Assembly: GCA_903822495.1 (NCBI GenBank)
Contig: CAIJPD010000066.1
Span: 62,001 to 126,000, forward strand
DNA: 64,000 nt
Source: an uncultured Chloroflexota bacterium
GTDB lineage: Bacteria; Chloroflexota; Limnocylindria; Limnocylindrales; CSP1-4
Direction of reading: 5' to 3'
The position numbers and the translations under genes are program-made. This document shows, piece after piece, positions 23,837-32,586 of the stretch (positions are counted from its first letter, which is position 1; the number at the start of each line of letters is the position of its first letter). The notes under the pieces are model-generated. The model ran no database searches, was not told the origin of the DNA, and was given only the letters and a program-made list of their open reading frames with translations.

Positions 23837-26455
23837 GTGGCAGTCCAGCTTCCGGTGATCAATGCGGGCGGGGTCCCGGGGGTGGGTCCGGGCGCCGGCA
23901 CCGGGGCTGGCGGGGGCGTCAAGGAAGACGTCTGGCTCACCACCGGCTGCGACATGTGCTTCAACGCCTGCACCGTCCGCGTCCACCGCGTCGACGGCGT
24001 CGCCGTGAAGATCGAGGGCGTGCCGGACGCGCCGCCCAACTACGGCCGGACGTGCGCCAAGGGCCTGTCGGCCCTCATGAACGTCTACAGCCCGAACCGG
24101 GTCAAGGCCCCCATGGTCCGCACGAATCCCAACAAGGGGATCGGCGTCGATCCGGGCTGGAAGGAGGTCTCCTGGGAGCAGGCCATGGTCCTGCTCGCGA
24201 CGAAGCTGCGGGCCGCCGTGGAGAAGGACCCGCGCGGGATCCTGGGCCTCACCTTCGACATCTACAGCTACCCGCTCCTGCGCGCCTTCGCCTACGCGCT
24301 GGGGACGCCCAACGTCACCTCGGGCTCCGCCGGCATGTTCTGCGGCAACGCCTCGCACCCCGTGGCGTACACGCTGACCGCCAGCAACGACATGCACCCC
24401 GACATCAAGCACTGCAACTACCTGCTGATGGCCGGGGCGTCGCTGGGCTTCGTGGGCGGCCACAACTCCATGGGGCTCAGCCGCGAGATGGCCGACGCCC
24501 GCGCCCGCGGCATGAAGCTGGTGGTGGTGGACCCGGTCCTCACCGCGGCCGCGTCCCACGCCGACGAGTGGCTCCCCATCCGTCCCGGCACCGATGCCGC
24601 GCTGGCGCTCGGGATCATGCACCAGTGGGTGCTGGTCCTGGACCAGTACGACAAGGCGTTCCTGCGCCGCTACTCCAATGCCACGTACCTGGTTGGACAG
24701 GACGGTCGGTACGTCCGCGACCCGGAGTCCGGCAAGCCCCTGGTGGGCATCGCGGCGACCGGGGCTACCGGCCGCTTCGACCAGGTGGACCCGGAGGCGG
24801 CCGCCCTGGAGGGCGAGTTCGTGGTCGGCGGCGTCGCCGTCAGCCCCGCATTCGTCCCGTTCAAGCAACACCTGGCGCCGTACACCGCGGCCCGCGTCCA
24901 GGAGATCACCACCATCCCGGCGGGGTCCATCACACGGATCTCCAGGGAGCTGGTGGAGGCCGCCGGGATCGGCGGGACCATCGAGATCGACGGGGACACC
25001 TACCCGCTTCGATCCGCCGCCGTCACCTTCTACCGCGGCATCTCGGCCCACCGCCACGGGATGATGAGCGGGCAGGCCATGGGCCAGCTCAACATCCTCC
25101 TGGGTGCCGTGGATGTCCCCGGCGGCACGCTCAACTCGTCGTCCACGGGACCGACCTGGGGGCCAAAGCTGGACCCCGACGGGATGATCACCCCCGGCAA
25201 CCCCCGGGGCGGCCACATGAAGTCCGCGCTGCCGCGGCGCGAGATCAAGCCGCCGGAGACGCTCGAGCTGCTGGAACTCTTCCCCACGGCCGTCTACAGC
25301 CGCGCGATGGTGGGCCACTCGCTCCTCCACGGCGAGGAGTACGGCCTCACCTACAAGTGCGAGGTCCTGCTCCAGTGTCGCGGCAACATCATGGCCAGCG
25401 GCCCGGACCCGGAGATCATGTCGGAGGCGCTCCGGACCATCCCGTTCATCTGCTCGATGAACACCTACCCGGACGAGACCGCCCAGTTTGCGGACCTGCT
25501 CCTGCCGGACACCCATTCGCTGGAACGCCTCGTCCCCATCGTGTCCAACCCGGACGGCCTGATGGATCCGCCGCTCCCCGGGCGGCCGTATAGCTGGAAC
25601 ATCCAGCACCCCATCGTCAAGGCCGTCCCGCTGGCCCGCCACTGGGGCGAGGTGCTCCTGGACGCCGCGGACCGCGTGGGTGTGCTCCCCGACATGTACA
25701 CGGCACTCAACGCGATGGCCGTCCTGGAGGGGCCCAACGCGCTGGCGCGCGACAAGAAGTACACGTGGGAGGAGATCTCGGACCGCTGGCTTCGATCGCA
25801 GCTGGGCGAGGAGCACGGGCTGGCCTACATGGTCGAGCACGGCTACTACTCGGGTGAGAACCGGCCGGCCAAGTACAGCTACCCAAAGATCCACAACGCC
25901 GGCCGGGTGCCGCTCTACCTGGAGCACTACATCGATGCCGGCCTTGACGTGAAGGCCTACACGGACATGCAGGGCGTCCCGTGGGACACCGGCGACTACA
26001 CGCCCATGGTGGACTGGAAGCCGTGCCTGACGCCGGAGGAGGCCCCGGCCGAATTCGACCTCTGGGTGGTGAACAACAAGCTCACCTTCCTCGCGGGCAC
26101 GTACAGCGCGGAGAACCCGGTCCTGATGGACATGGCGGACCGCAACAGCCGCGTGTTCACCATCGGGATCAACCGTGCCACGGCGCAGAAGAAGGGGATC
26201 CGCGACGGCGACACGATCGTCCTGGAGACGCCCCATGGCCGGACGGCCGAAGGCGTCGCCCGCCTGACCGAGGGGGTCCACCCCGAGTGCCTGGCGGTGC
26301 CCTCGATCCTGGGCCGCAAGAAGCTGGGCCGCAAGGAATCGCAGGGCAAGGGCGTCCACGTGAACTCGCTGCTCAAGTACACGCCGGACCGGATGGACGC
26401 GCTCTCCGCCGCGATCGACTCGTGCGTCAAGGTGAAGGTGCGCAAGGCCAACTAG
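23837..26455 (+). CDS. Molybdopterin oxidoreductase, DMSO-reductase family
   Basis: An 872-residue bis-MGD enzyme. A [4Fe-4S] site uses Cys38, Cys41, Cys45 and Cys73 (CDMCFNAC and RTCAKG). Cys169 in GSAGMFCGN is in the region of the molybdenum ligand, though alignment is needed to confirm it. The C-terminal cofactor-binding domain (PAEFDLWVVNNK, then LETPHGR) is complete. The first 30 residues are Gly/Val-rich without a twin-arginine signal, so it appears cytoplasmic. No iron-sulfur or membrane subunit is adjacent. This differs from polysulfide/thiosulfate reductases and recalls soluble members such as transhydroxylase or hydratase types, but no specific reaction can be assigned. GTG 23837 follows GGAGG. 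Confidence 0.9.
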   Translation: MAVQLPVINAGGVPGVGPGAGTGAGGGVKEDVWLTTGCDMCFNACTVRVHRVDGVAVKIEGVPDAPPNYGRTCAKGLSALMNVYSPNRVKAPMVRTNPNKGIGVDPGWKEVSWEQAMVLLATKLRAAVEKDPRGILGLTFDIYSYPLLRAFAYALGTPNVTSGSAGMFCGNASHPVAYTLTASNDMHPDIKHCNYLLMAGASLGFVGGHNSMGLSREMADARARGMKLVVVDPVLTAAASHADEWLPIRPGTDAALALGIMHQWVLVLDQYDKAFLRRYSNATYLVGQDGRYVRDPESGKPLVGIAATGATGRFDQVDPEAAALEGEFVVGGVAVSPAFVPFKQHLAPYTAARVQEITTIPAGSITRISRELVEAAGIGGTIEIDGDTYPLRSAAVTFYRGISAHRHGMMSGQAMGQLNILLGAVDVPGGTLNSSSTGPTWGPKLDPDGMITPGNPRGGHMKSALPRREIKPPETLELLELFPTAVYSRAMVGHSLLHGEEYGLTYKCEVLLQCRGNIMASGPDPEIMSEALRTIPFICSMNTYPDETAQFADLLLPDTHSLERLVPIVSNPDGLMDPPLPGRPYSWNIQHPIVKAVPLARHWGEVLLDAADRVGVLPDMYTALNAMAVLEGPNALARDKKYTWEEISDRWLRSQLGEEHGLAYMVEHGYYSGENRPAKYSYPKIHNAGRVPLYLEHYIDAGLDVKAYTDMQGVPWDTGDYTPMVDWKPCLTPEEAPAEFDLWVVNNKLTFLAGTYSAENPVLMDMADRNSRVFTIGINRATAQKKGIRDGDTIVLETPHGRTAEGVARLTEGVHPECLAVPSILGRKKLGRKESQGKGVHVNSLLKYTPDRMDALSAAIDSCVKVKVRKAN

Positions 26456-26467
26456 GATCGGGTCCCT

Positions 26468-27281
26468 GTGCCTCCCTGGAAGCGACCAAACCTCGATACG
26501 CCCGATACCCGCTTCATCCGCGGTCGGCTGGCGGATGCCGTCTTCGAGGGTTCCGGCCGGGTCGTTTTCGATCAGGCCACGGTCGAGCGCGTCCGATTTG
26601 CGGGGCTCCGGTTCGAGTCGTTCGAGGCGAACGGCGGAGTCTTCCTGGATTGCGACTTCAGTGGCGTCGTGTTCGCCGATGGGACGTTCGCATCGGCGAT
26701 CCAGACGCAGTACGTCGGGTGCGTCTTCGACAAGGCCAACCTGCGCGACATCGCAGCGGGGCAGGCTCGCTTGGTCCGGTGTCGGTTCGGCGACCTGCGC
26801 CTGGCCCATTGGACGTCGTATGCGGCCGAGTTCATCGACTGCACGTTTTCGGGACGGTTGCGGACGTGCGTGTTTTCCGGCACGCCCGACGGCATCTGGG
26901 CGAATCCCGCTCGGCTCCGGCCAAGGCGGTCAGTCAACGCCTTTCGCGGCAACGACTTCTCGGGCTGTGAGCTCCGCGACGTGCTCTTCCGAAACCGGAT
27001 CGACCTTGATCAGCAGCGTCTGCCGACCGGAGGACTACCTTCTCCTCGACAGACCTGGCGCCCGAATCGAGTCTGCGCGTCGCGCCGTCATGGCGGACCC
27101 GCCCGGCGAGCTGCGCGCCGACGCCCTTCGGCTTCTCGATGCGTATGCCGCAGCGTTTTGGAGAGAGCGCAAGGTGTTCATCCACCGCAGGGAGATGGCC
27201 GGGATCGTGCCGGACGCCGCGATCGAACGGGTCTTCGAACTGTTGCAGGAGGGTGCACCTGGGCCGGTAGCGCCGTCGTGA
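26468..27281 (+). pseudogene. Pentapeptide-like beta-helix protein, frameshifted
   Basis: The first frame, GTG 26468 to about 27030, encodes about 187 residues of pentapeptide-repeat-like sequence (FLDCDFSGVVFADGTF, VGCVFDKANLRDI, NDFSGCELRDV). It then breaks at RIDLDQQRLPTG. The natural continuation, EDYLLLDRPGARIESARRAV to a helical tail ending EGAPGPVAPS, lies in another frame and stops at 27281. Inserting one G at about 27029-27031 (CCGGAGG) joins them seamlessly. Without the correction the first frame runs Arg-rich into the MazE gene. It is either a true single-base deletion or an assembly error. Function unknown; it starts 12 bp after the molybdo-enzyme. Confidence 0.65.
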
Positions 27282-27316
27282 GTCTTGGCTGGTCCCTATC
27301 CACAACGCATCGGCGT

Positions 27317-27322
27317 TATACT
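27317..27322 (+). promoter_or_regulatory. Leaderless-type -10 box for mazEF
   Basis: TATACT, 6 nt before the antitoxin ATG at 27329, close to the TATAAT consensus. No Shine-Dalgarno sequence can fit. Confidence 0.6.
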
Positions 27323-27328
27323 CCCGGT

Positions 27329-27568
27329 ATGAAGACCGCCGTGTCCGTGCCCGACGACCTGTTCGCCCAGGCGGATCGCCTGGCCAGCCGTGAGCGCCGC
27401 TCGCGGAGCGAGGTGTACAGCGCCGCCCTCCGTGAGTACCTCGCCCGGCACGCGCCCGACGAGGTGACCGCGGGCATGGACGCCGCCCTGGCAGCGATCG
27501 ATGAGCCCGCCGCCGATGGCTTCGTATCCGCCGCGGCCCGCCGGACGCTCGAGGGCGCCGACTGGTGA
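27329..27568 (+). CDS. MazE-like ribbon-helix-helix antitoxin
   Basis: A 79-residue antitoxin. The N-terminal ribbon-helix-helix (KTAVSVPDDLFAQADRLA, then RSRSEVYSAALREYL) would bind its own promoter as a dimer. The acidic C-terminus (about 48-79) would wrap the toxin and end in the RRTLEGADW segment. It is preceded 6 nt by a TATACT box and overlaps the toxin start (GTGA), the normal antitoxin-first order. The long frame that appears to fuse it with the upstream pentapeptide gene is an artefact of that gene's frameshift. Confidence 0.9.
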   Translation: MKTAVSVPDDLFAQADRLASRERRSRSEVYSAALREYLARHAPDEVTAGMDAALAAIDEPAADGFVSAAARRTLEGADW

Positions 27569-27909
27569 TCGCCCAAGGGGAGGTCTGGTGGGCCGACCTC
27601 GGCGACCCAGCCGGTTCGGCCCCCGGGTTCCGGCGGCCCGTCGTCGTCGTCCAGGCCGACGCCTTCAACGCCAGCACCCTTCGGACGGTGGTCTGCGTCG
27701 CCCTGACGAGCAACGTCCGATGGGCCGATGCGCCGGGCAATGTGCTCCTGTCGGCGCGGGCGACCGGGCTCCCAAAGCCGTCGGTGGCGAACGTCTCGCA
27801 ATTGGTCACTCTGGATCGCTCGGCGCTGACGGAGCGAGCCGGACGCCTCTCGACGTCGAACCTCCAACTGGTCCTGGCCGGCATCGACGTGGTCCTGGGC
27901 CGCGGCTGA
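27565..27909 (+). CDS. mazF: MazF/PemK-family mRNA interferase toxin
   Basis: A 114-residue toxin with the MazF fold: the N-terminal GEVWWADLGDPAGSAPGFRRPVVVVQ (read as two parts, 5-16 and 17-30) contains the conserved G-x-RPVVVVQ strand and loop. The following TVVCVALTSN and SVANVSQLVTLDRS strands supply the usual Thr/Ser and Gln active-site face. It would cleave specific RNA sequences when free of the antitoxin. The GTG start shares bases with the antitoxin TGA. Confidence 0.92.
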   Translation: MIAQGEVWWADLGDPAGSAPGFRRPVVVVQADAFNASTLRTVVCVALTSNVRWADAPGNVLLSARATGLPKPSVANVSQLVTLDRSALTERAGRLSTSNLQLVLAGIDVVLGRG

Positions 27910-27958
27910 CCGCCTCCGGCTGCGGGCGACGGCGGCATCGTGCAGACTGTCGGGCGAG

Positions 27959-29017
27959 ATGCGGATCGTCCGATTCCAGCCCGGCCAGCCCTTCGAGCGT
28001 CCCGTGGGCGCCGTGCTGGCGCGCGACGTGCGGGTGGACGGCGAGCGCTGGAACAAGGGCCGCCGCCTGGCCGCCGCGGACCTGGACCGGCTCGCCACCC
28101 TGGGACCCGAGGGGCTCCCGGGCGGCCTGCTGACCCTCGTGGTGATTGAGCCGGGCGACCTCCACGAGGATGACGCCGCGCTGCGCCTGGCGGCCGCCGT
28201 GGCCGGCGAGGGGCTGACGACGCATGGCCCCGGCGAGAGCCGGGTGGACCTGCGTGCCGCCTGGCCGGGTGTGGTCCACGTCCGGACGACCCAGCTGGAG
28301 CGGCTCAACCGGATCGACCAGCTGGAGGTCTTCACGGTCTTCGACGGCTCGATCGTCAAGGCGGGCGACCTGGTGGCCAGCGCCAAGGTGGCACCCCACG
28401 TGGTGCCCGAAGTCGTGGTCGCCGGCGGCGAGCGGATCGCGGCCGGCCCGGGCGCGGCGCGGCGCCCGCTGGTCTGGGTGGCGCCCTTCAAGCCGCTGCG
28501 CGTGGGGGCCGTCGTCCTGGAGTCGCTGCATGCCCTGGCGCGCGAGCGTTTCGAGGCCAGCGTGCGGGCCAAGGTGGAAACCCTCGGCTCAACCCTCGTG
28601 GGGATCGACTACGCGGACGACGAGGTTTCGGTGATCGCGGCGCTCGGCCGGCTGACCCGCGGACCCGGGCGAGTGGACGTGGTCCTGACGGCCGGCGGCG
28701 GTAGCACGGACCCGGCCGACCCGTTCTACCTGGCGGTCGCGGCGCTGGGCGGGCGGGTGGTGCGCCAGGGCGTGCCGGCGCACCCGGGGTCCATGCTCTG
28801 GCTGGGCCGCGTCGGCCGCACCGCCATCCTGGGCCTGCCCACCTGCGGGGCGTTCTCGAAGGCGACGGCGGCCGACCTGGTGCTCCCGCGCCTGCTGACC
28901 GGCGAGGCCCCCACGCCGCGCCTGGTGTCCGGCATCGGCCACGGGGGGATCCTCACCCGCGACCACCGGTTCCGCTTCCCGGCCTACGCCCGCGAGTTGG
29001 ACGCCCCAACCGGCTAG
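27959..29017 (+). CDS. MoeA/MogA-like molybdopterin-binding protein
   Basis: A 352-residue protein. The N-terminal about 170 residues contain GAVLARDVRVDG and ERWNKGRRL, recalling the MoeA entry domain (a permuted or simplified form). The C-terminal half is a molybdopterin-binding fold: VLTAGGGSTDPADPFYLA matches the GGxSxGxxD-type loop, and GRTAILGLPTCGAFSK matches the MoeA GLPGNP region. Family members bind or metallate molybdopterin. In this context, between molybdenum hydroxylase operons, it is probably an accessory maturation factor. A CAGACT box lies 10 nt before the ATG. It is not a standard MoeA (which is about 400 residues with four domains). Confidence 0.78.
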   Translation: MRIVRFQPGQPFERPVGAVLARDVRVDGERWNKGRRLAAADLDRLATLGPEGLPGGLLTLVVIEPGDLHEDDAALRLAAAVAGEGLTTHGPGESRVDLRAAWPGVVHVRTTQLERLNRIDQLEVFTVFDGSIVKAGDLVASAKVAPHVVPEVVVAGGERIAAGPGAARRPLVWVAPFKPLRVGAVVLESLHALARERFEASVRAKVETLGSTLVGIDYADDEVSVIAALGRLTRGPGRVDVVLTAGGGSTDPADPFYLAVAALGGRVVRQGVPAHPGSMLWLGRVGRTAILGLPTCGAFSKATAADLVLPRLLTGEAPTPRLVSGIGHGGILTRDHRFRFPAYARELDAPTG

Positions 29018-29031
29018 GCGGACGCGCCTAC

Positions 29032-29083
29032 CCGCCGAGCCCGGCGCCGTGGTCTCGCGGTGCCGTGGCGCCGGGCTCGGCGG
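29032..29083. terminator. Perfect 17-bp bidirectional hairpin terminator
   Basis: Arms CCGCCGAGCCCGGCGCC (29032-29048) and GGCGCCGGGCTCGGCGG (29067-29083) pair perfectly around an 18-nt loop. It fills the 78-bp gap between convergent genes and probably stops transcription from both sides. Confidence 0.8.
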
Positions 29084-29095
29084 TCCGGGCGTTCC

Positions 29096-30511
29096 CTACG
29101 AGCGCGGACCCTCGGGGCGCGGCCGCGAGTAGCGCGGGATGTATTTGCCGTAGCCCTCGCGGCCCACGATCTTCCCGTGCTCCATCACCACCTCGCCGCG
29201 CACGATGGTGTGGGTGGGCCAGCCGGTGACCTCCCAGCCGTCGTACAGGCCCCAGTCGGCGAACGACTGCATGTACTCCGGGCTGACCGTCATCTTGCGG
29301 TCGATGTCCACGATGGCGAAGTCCGCGTCCGAGCCCACCTGGATGGTGCCCTTCTCGGGGTAGAGGCCCCAGACCCGGGCATTGTTGGTGGACAGCACCC
29401 AGGCGAGCTTCTCCAGCGAGATGCGACCCTTGTGGTAGCCCTCGCTGAGCATGATGGGCAGGAGCATCCCGGAGCCCGGGAAGCCCGGGACGGCCGTCCA
29501 GATGTCCTCCTGGACCTTGTCGGCGAGCGGCGTGATGGTGGAATGGTCCGAACCCACGCACGAGATGGCGCCGTTGCGGATCCCCTCCCAGAGCGCCTCC
29601 TGGCTCTCCAGGTCGCGGAGCGGGGGATTGACCTTGCCCAGCCGGCCTACCCTGTCGTTGTCGTACTTGGTCAGGACCAGGTAGTGCGGGCAGGTCTCGG
29701 CGATGACGTCCACGCCCTGGGCCTGCGCCTCGCGGACCCACTGCACGCCGCGCCCGATCGTCATGTGGACGATGTACAGGCGGCTGCCGGTCTCCTTGGC
29801 GTACCAGATGGCCCGCCGGGTGGCCTCCTCCTCCGCGATGTCGGGGCGGGCGTCCGTCCACGCCTTGAGGTCGTCCCGGCCGGCGGCGATGTACTCGCCC
29901 TTGAGCTTGTGGATGATGGTCATGTTCTCGGCGTGGACCATCATCATGGCGGGGTAGCCCACCTCCTTGATGACCCGCAGGCCCTCCAGGACCTGGCCGT
30001 CGTCCATGGCGCTGATCCCGAAGACGCTCGCCTCGTCCTGGGTGTAGGCCATGTAGAACTTGTACGAGCTGATCCCCAGCCTGGCCATCTCGGGGATCTC
30101 GCGGATCTGCGCCGTGCTGCCCAGCACGGCCGAGAACGCCACATCGATGGTGGCGTACTTGTCGACCGCCTCCTTGCACCACGGGAAGTGCTCGAGGAAG
30201 GAGAGCTGGTTGTCCTCGCGGTTGAGGAGGGTGGGGATGATCGTGGTCACCCCGCCGATCGCCGCGGACTTCGACTCGGTCCTGAGGTTGATGTCGAACT
30301 TGTTGGAGAACGTCTGCAGGTGGATGTGCGGATCGATGATCCCGGGGAAGACGTGGTGTCCGCCCGCGTCGAGCGTCCGGGCCGCGGACGGCATCGACTC
30401 CTGCTCACCCAGGGCGACGATCTTCCCGTCCTTGACGGCGATCGACTGCTCGCGGATGCCATGCTCGCTGACGACCTTGCCGCCCTTGATGACGAGATCG
30501 GCCTGGCTCAT
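29096..30511 (-). CDS. Hydantoinase/dihydropyrimidinase-family cyclic amidohydrolase
   Basis: A 471-residue amidohydrolase-superfamily enzyme opening a cyclic amide such as hydantoin, dihydropyrimidine or allantoin. All binuclear metal ligands are visible: His62 and His64 (DPHIH), the carboxylated Lys151 (SSYKFYM), His193 (VHAEN), His249 (IVHM) and Asp322 (GSDHS). The beta-sandwich flank (DLVIKGGKVV) is intact. Its ATG overlaps the TGA of the UbiD gene (ATGA), so ring opening would follow decarboxylation in the same operon. Substrate-loop residues were not compared, so the subclass is open. Confidence 0.93.
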   Translation of the reverse strand: MSQADLVIKGGKVVSEHGIREQSIAVKDGKIVALGEQESMPSAARTLDAGGHHVFPGIIDPHIHLQTFSNKFDINLRTESKSAAIGGVTTIIPTLLNREDNQLSFLEHFPWCKEAVDKYATIDVAFSAVLGSTAQIREIPEMARLGISSYKFYMAYTQDEASVFGISAMDDGQVLEGLRVIKEVGYPAMMMVHAENMTIIHKLKGEYIAAGRDDLKAWTDARPDIAEEEATRRAIWYAKETGSRLYIVHMTIGRGVQWVREAQAQGVDVIAETCPHYLVLTKYDNDRVGRLGKVNPPLRDLESQEALWEGIRNGAISCVGSDHSTITPLADKVQEDIWTAVPGFPGSGMLLPIMLSEGYHKGRISLEKLAWVLSTNNARVWGLYPEKGTIQVGSDADFAIVDIDRKMTVSPEYMQSFADWGLYDGWEVTGWPTHTIVRGEVVMEHGKIVGREGYGKYIPRYSRPRPEGPRS

Positions 30512-31932
30512 CGGGTGCGCTCCTCCAGGTACTGGGCGAGGTCGATCCGGTCGGCGCCCACGGTGGACGCCTCCGTGAAGCCGTTGCGCTGCTCCTCGGT
30601 CAGGTCGCTCCGGATCGTGGCGTCCATGAGCAGCTTGGAGTTGGGATACTCGCGGTGGAAGCTGGACGGGTCGTACGACGCGCCCTTGGCCGCCGGGATC
30701 ACCAGGATCCGCTGATCGCGGGTGATGGGGTCCACCACCTGGAAGCGGCGGGCCAGGGCGCCCAGGACCGCCTCGTCGGAGTAGATGTCGACGTCGTCGT
30801 CGACCGCGATGATCAGCTTGATCTGGGGCACCGCGCCCAGCGCGGCCAGCATCACGTTCATCTGCTCGCCGCGCTCGCGTCCCTCCACCGTGGGTCGCTT
30901 CTTCATGGCGATGTAGCAGTGGAAGCCGTAGCCGCTGGCGGGGACGTGCACGCCGGTGATCCCGCGCGACGCCTGGCGGGTGGCCCGCAGGATGGCGACC
31001 TCGTGGCAGACCGCGGCCATGTTGGTCGCGTCGGGGTGGCCGGAGAAGGCCAGCTGCAGGATGGGGTTGCGCCGGTGCGTGATCGCCGAGACCTCCGTCA
31101 TGGGCCCCTGCTTGACCCGGCTGTACGAGCGCGACATGTCGGCGAAGGGCGCCTCCGGGTAGCGCCCGCCGGGCATGATCCGGGCCTCGATGACCACCTC
31201 GGCCTCGGCCGGGACCTCCAGGTCGAGCGTCCTGGCCCGGACCAGCTCCACGGGGCGGCCCAGGAGGCCGCCGGCCAGGGCCAGCTCGTCGGTGCCGGTG
31301 GGGGCGGAGTACGAGGCGGCCAGGGCGAGCAACGGATGGACGCCGGGGAGGATGGCGACCTCCAGGGGCACGCCTCGCTCCTCGGCCTTCTTGAACAGGT
31401 CGCTGATGTTGGCGATGGACGTCAGCGATGGGACGAACGTCCGCGGCCCGTGCTGCATGTAGCGGTAGACGCCCATGTTCCGGCGGCCGGTCTCGGGATC
31501 CCTGGCGATGGTCACGCCCAGCGAGACATACGGCGCGGCGTCCCGTTCGTGGTGGGTGACCAGCGGGATCCGGCCCAGGGTGGCGTCGTCGCCCAGCAGG
31601 ACCACCTCCTGGGACGGCGCGGCGGGACCGCCGGAAACGAGGATGGGGTCGATCGGGGACTCCAGGCGCGCGGCCAGAGTCTCCGTCACCCGGTCCGGCG
31701 CGCAGCCCAGGAACGCGGCGATCTTGGACCGGGTGGCAAACAGGTTGCCGGCGATGGCCCAGCCGGGGAAGCCTTGCACGGCATCGAACCGGACGGCGGG
31801 GAAGCGCCCGTCGCGCTCGAGGCGGTCGAGGACGGCGGTCACCTCCCAGGCGCGATCCACCGGGCGCGCGACCGTCTCCAGGTCGCCGGCGGCGTCGAGG
31901 AGATCGAGGGCGGCGCGCAGGTCGTCGGCCAT
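30508..31932 (-). CDS. UbiD-family prenyl-FMN decarboxylase with altered active-site Glu
   Basis: A 474-residue (de)carboxylase expected to use prenylated FMN made by UbiX. Asn152 and Arg157 (NMGVYR) match the cofactor-binding residues of the family. The usual EGPFGEFTGYY motif reads PEAPFADMSRSYS: the first Glu (Glu260) is kept but the second, the proton-shuttling Glu, is Asp265, and the following aromatic pair is lost. This is a divergent subfamily. It lies between the 2Fe-2S subunit of a molybdenum hydroxylase and the hydantoinase, implying decarboxylation of a ring-hydroxylated intermediate. UbiX is encoded nearby at 38602. Confidence 0.92.
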   Translation of the reverse strand: MADDLRAALDLLDAAGDLETVARPVDRAWEVTAVLDRLERDGRFPAVRFDAVQGFPGWAIAGNLFATRSKIAAFLGCAPDRVTETLAARLESPIDPILVSGGPAAPSQEVVLLGDDATLGRIPLVTHHERDAAPYVSLGVTIARDPETGRRNMGVYRYMQHGPRTFVPSLTSIANISDLFKKAEERGVPLEVAILPGVHPLLALAASYSAPTGTDELALAGGLLGRPVELVRARTLDLEVPAEAEVVIEARIMPGGRYPEAPFADMSRSYSRVKQGPMTEVSAITHRRNPILQLAFSGHPDATNMAAVCHEVAILRATRQASRGITGVHVPASGYGFHCYIAMKKRPTVEGRERGEQMNVMLAALGAVPQIKLIIAVDDDVDIYSDEAVLGALARRFQVVDPITRDQRILVIPAAKGASYDPSSFHREYPNSKLLMDATIRSDLTEEQRNGFTEASTVGADRIDLAQYLEERTR

Positions 31933-31997
31933 GGGGGAGTGGGCTCCGCTGCGGTGTGGAGGGTGGCGCTGGCGGGTTCGGTTCGGTGCGCGGGTGG

Positions 31998-32528
31998 TCA
32001 GCCGGCCACGTCGTCGGCCCGCAGGCCCGTGATGGACGCCGACGGGGCCGATGGCTCGCCGCGCAGGACGCGGGCGGCGTCCTGGATGCTCTCCAGGATG
32101 AAGTGGTAGCCGGTGCAGCGGCACAGGTTGCCCGAGATACCGTGCCGGATGTCGTCCTCCGTGGGATCCGGGTTGGCGTCCAGCAGCTGCTTCGCCGAGA
32201 GGATCATCCCGGGGGTGCAGTAGCCGCACTGCAGGCCCTGGTTGGCGATGAATGCCTGCTGGATGGGGTGGAGGTCGTCCGGGGAGGTGTACAGGCCCTC
32301 CACGGTGAGGACGTCGGCGCCGTCCGCGTCGGCCGCCAGCACGCAGCACGACTTCACCGTCCGGCCGTCGAGCATGACGGTGCAGGCGCCGCAGTTGCCG
32401 GTCCCGCATCCGATGTGCGTGCCGGTCAGGCGGAGCTGGTCGCGGAGCATGTCCGCGAGGATCATCCGCGAGTCCACCTCGACGGTCCGCGCCCGGCCGT
32501 TGACGGTGAGCTTGATGGTGGTCTGCAT
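31998..32528 (-). CDS. Molybdenum hydroxylase [2Fe-2S] subunit, second set
   Basis: A 176-residue small subunit with both clusters: Cys41/46/49/61 (CGTGNCGACT, KSCC) and Cys101/104/136/138 (CGYCTPGM, CRCTGY). It is third of the large/FAD/small set on the minus strand, 58 bp after the FAD subunit, with AGGAG before its ATG. A C-terminal extension of about 30 residues (SAPSASITG) is longer than in the copy at 19916. Confidence 0.95.
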   Translation of the reverse strand: MQTTIKLTVNGRARTVEVDSRMILADMLRDQLRLTGTHIGCGTGNCGACTVMLDGRTVKSCCVLAADADGADVLTVEGLYTSPDDLHPIQQAFIANQGLQCGYCTPGMILSAKQLLDANPDPTEDDIRHGISGNLCRCTGYHFILESIQDAARVLRGEPSAPSASITGLRADDVAG

Positions 32529-32586
32529 CAGGGGGGTCTCCTGCGCTCGTGGGGTCGCGCGGGTCAGGGGATCAGGGTGTCAGGGG

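Noticed and set aside
23633-26809. A 1058-codon antisense frame over the molybdo-enzyme gene
   Set aside because: Shadow composition and no start signal; the plus strand has full domain support.
26468-27568. A single 366-codon protein fusing the pentapeptide-like region and MazE
   Set aside because: The middle is Arg-rich nonsense produced by a frameshift; MazE has its own promoter and ATG.
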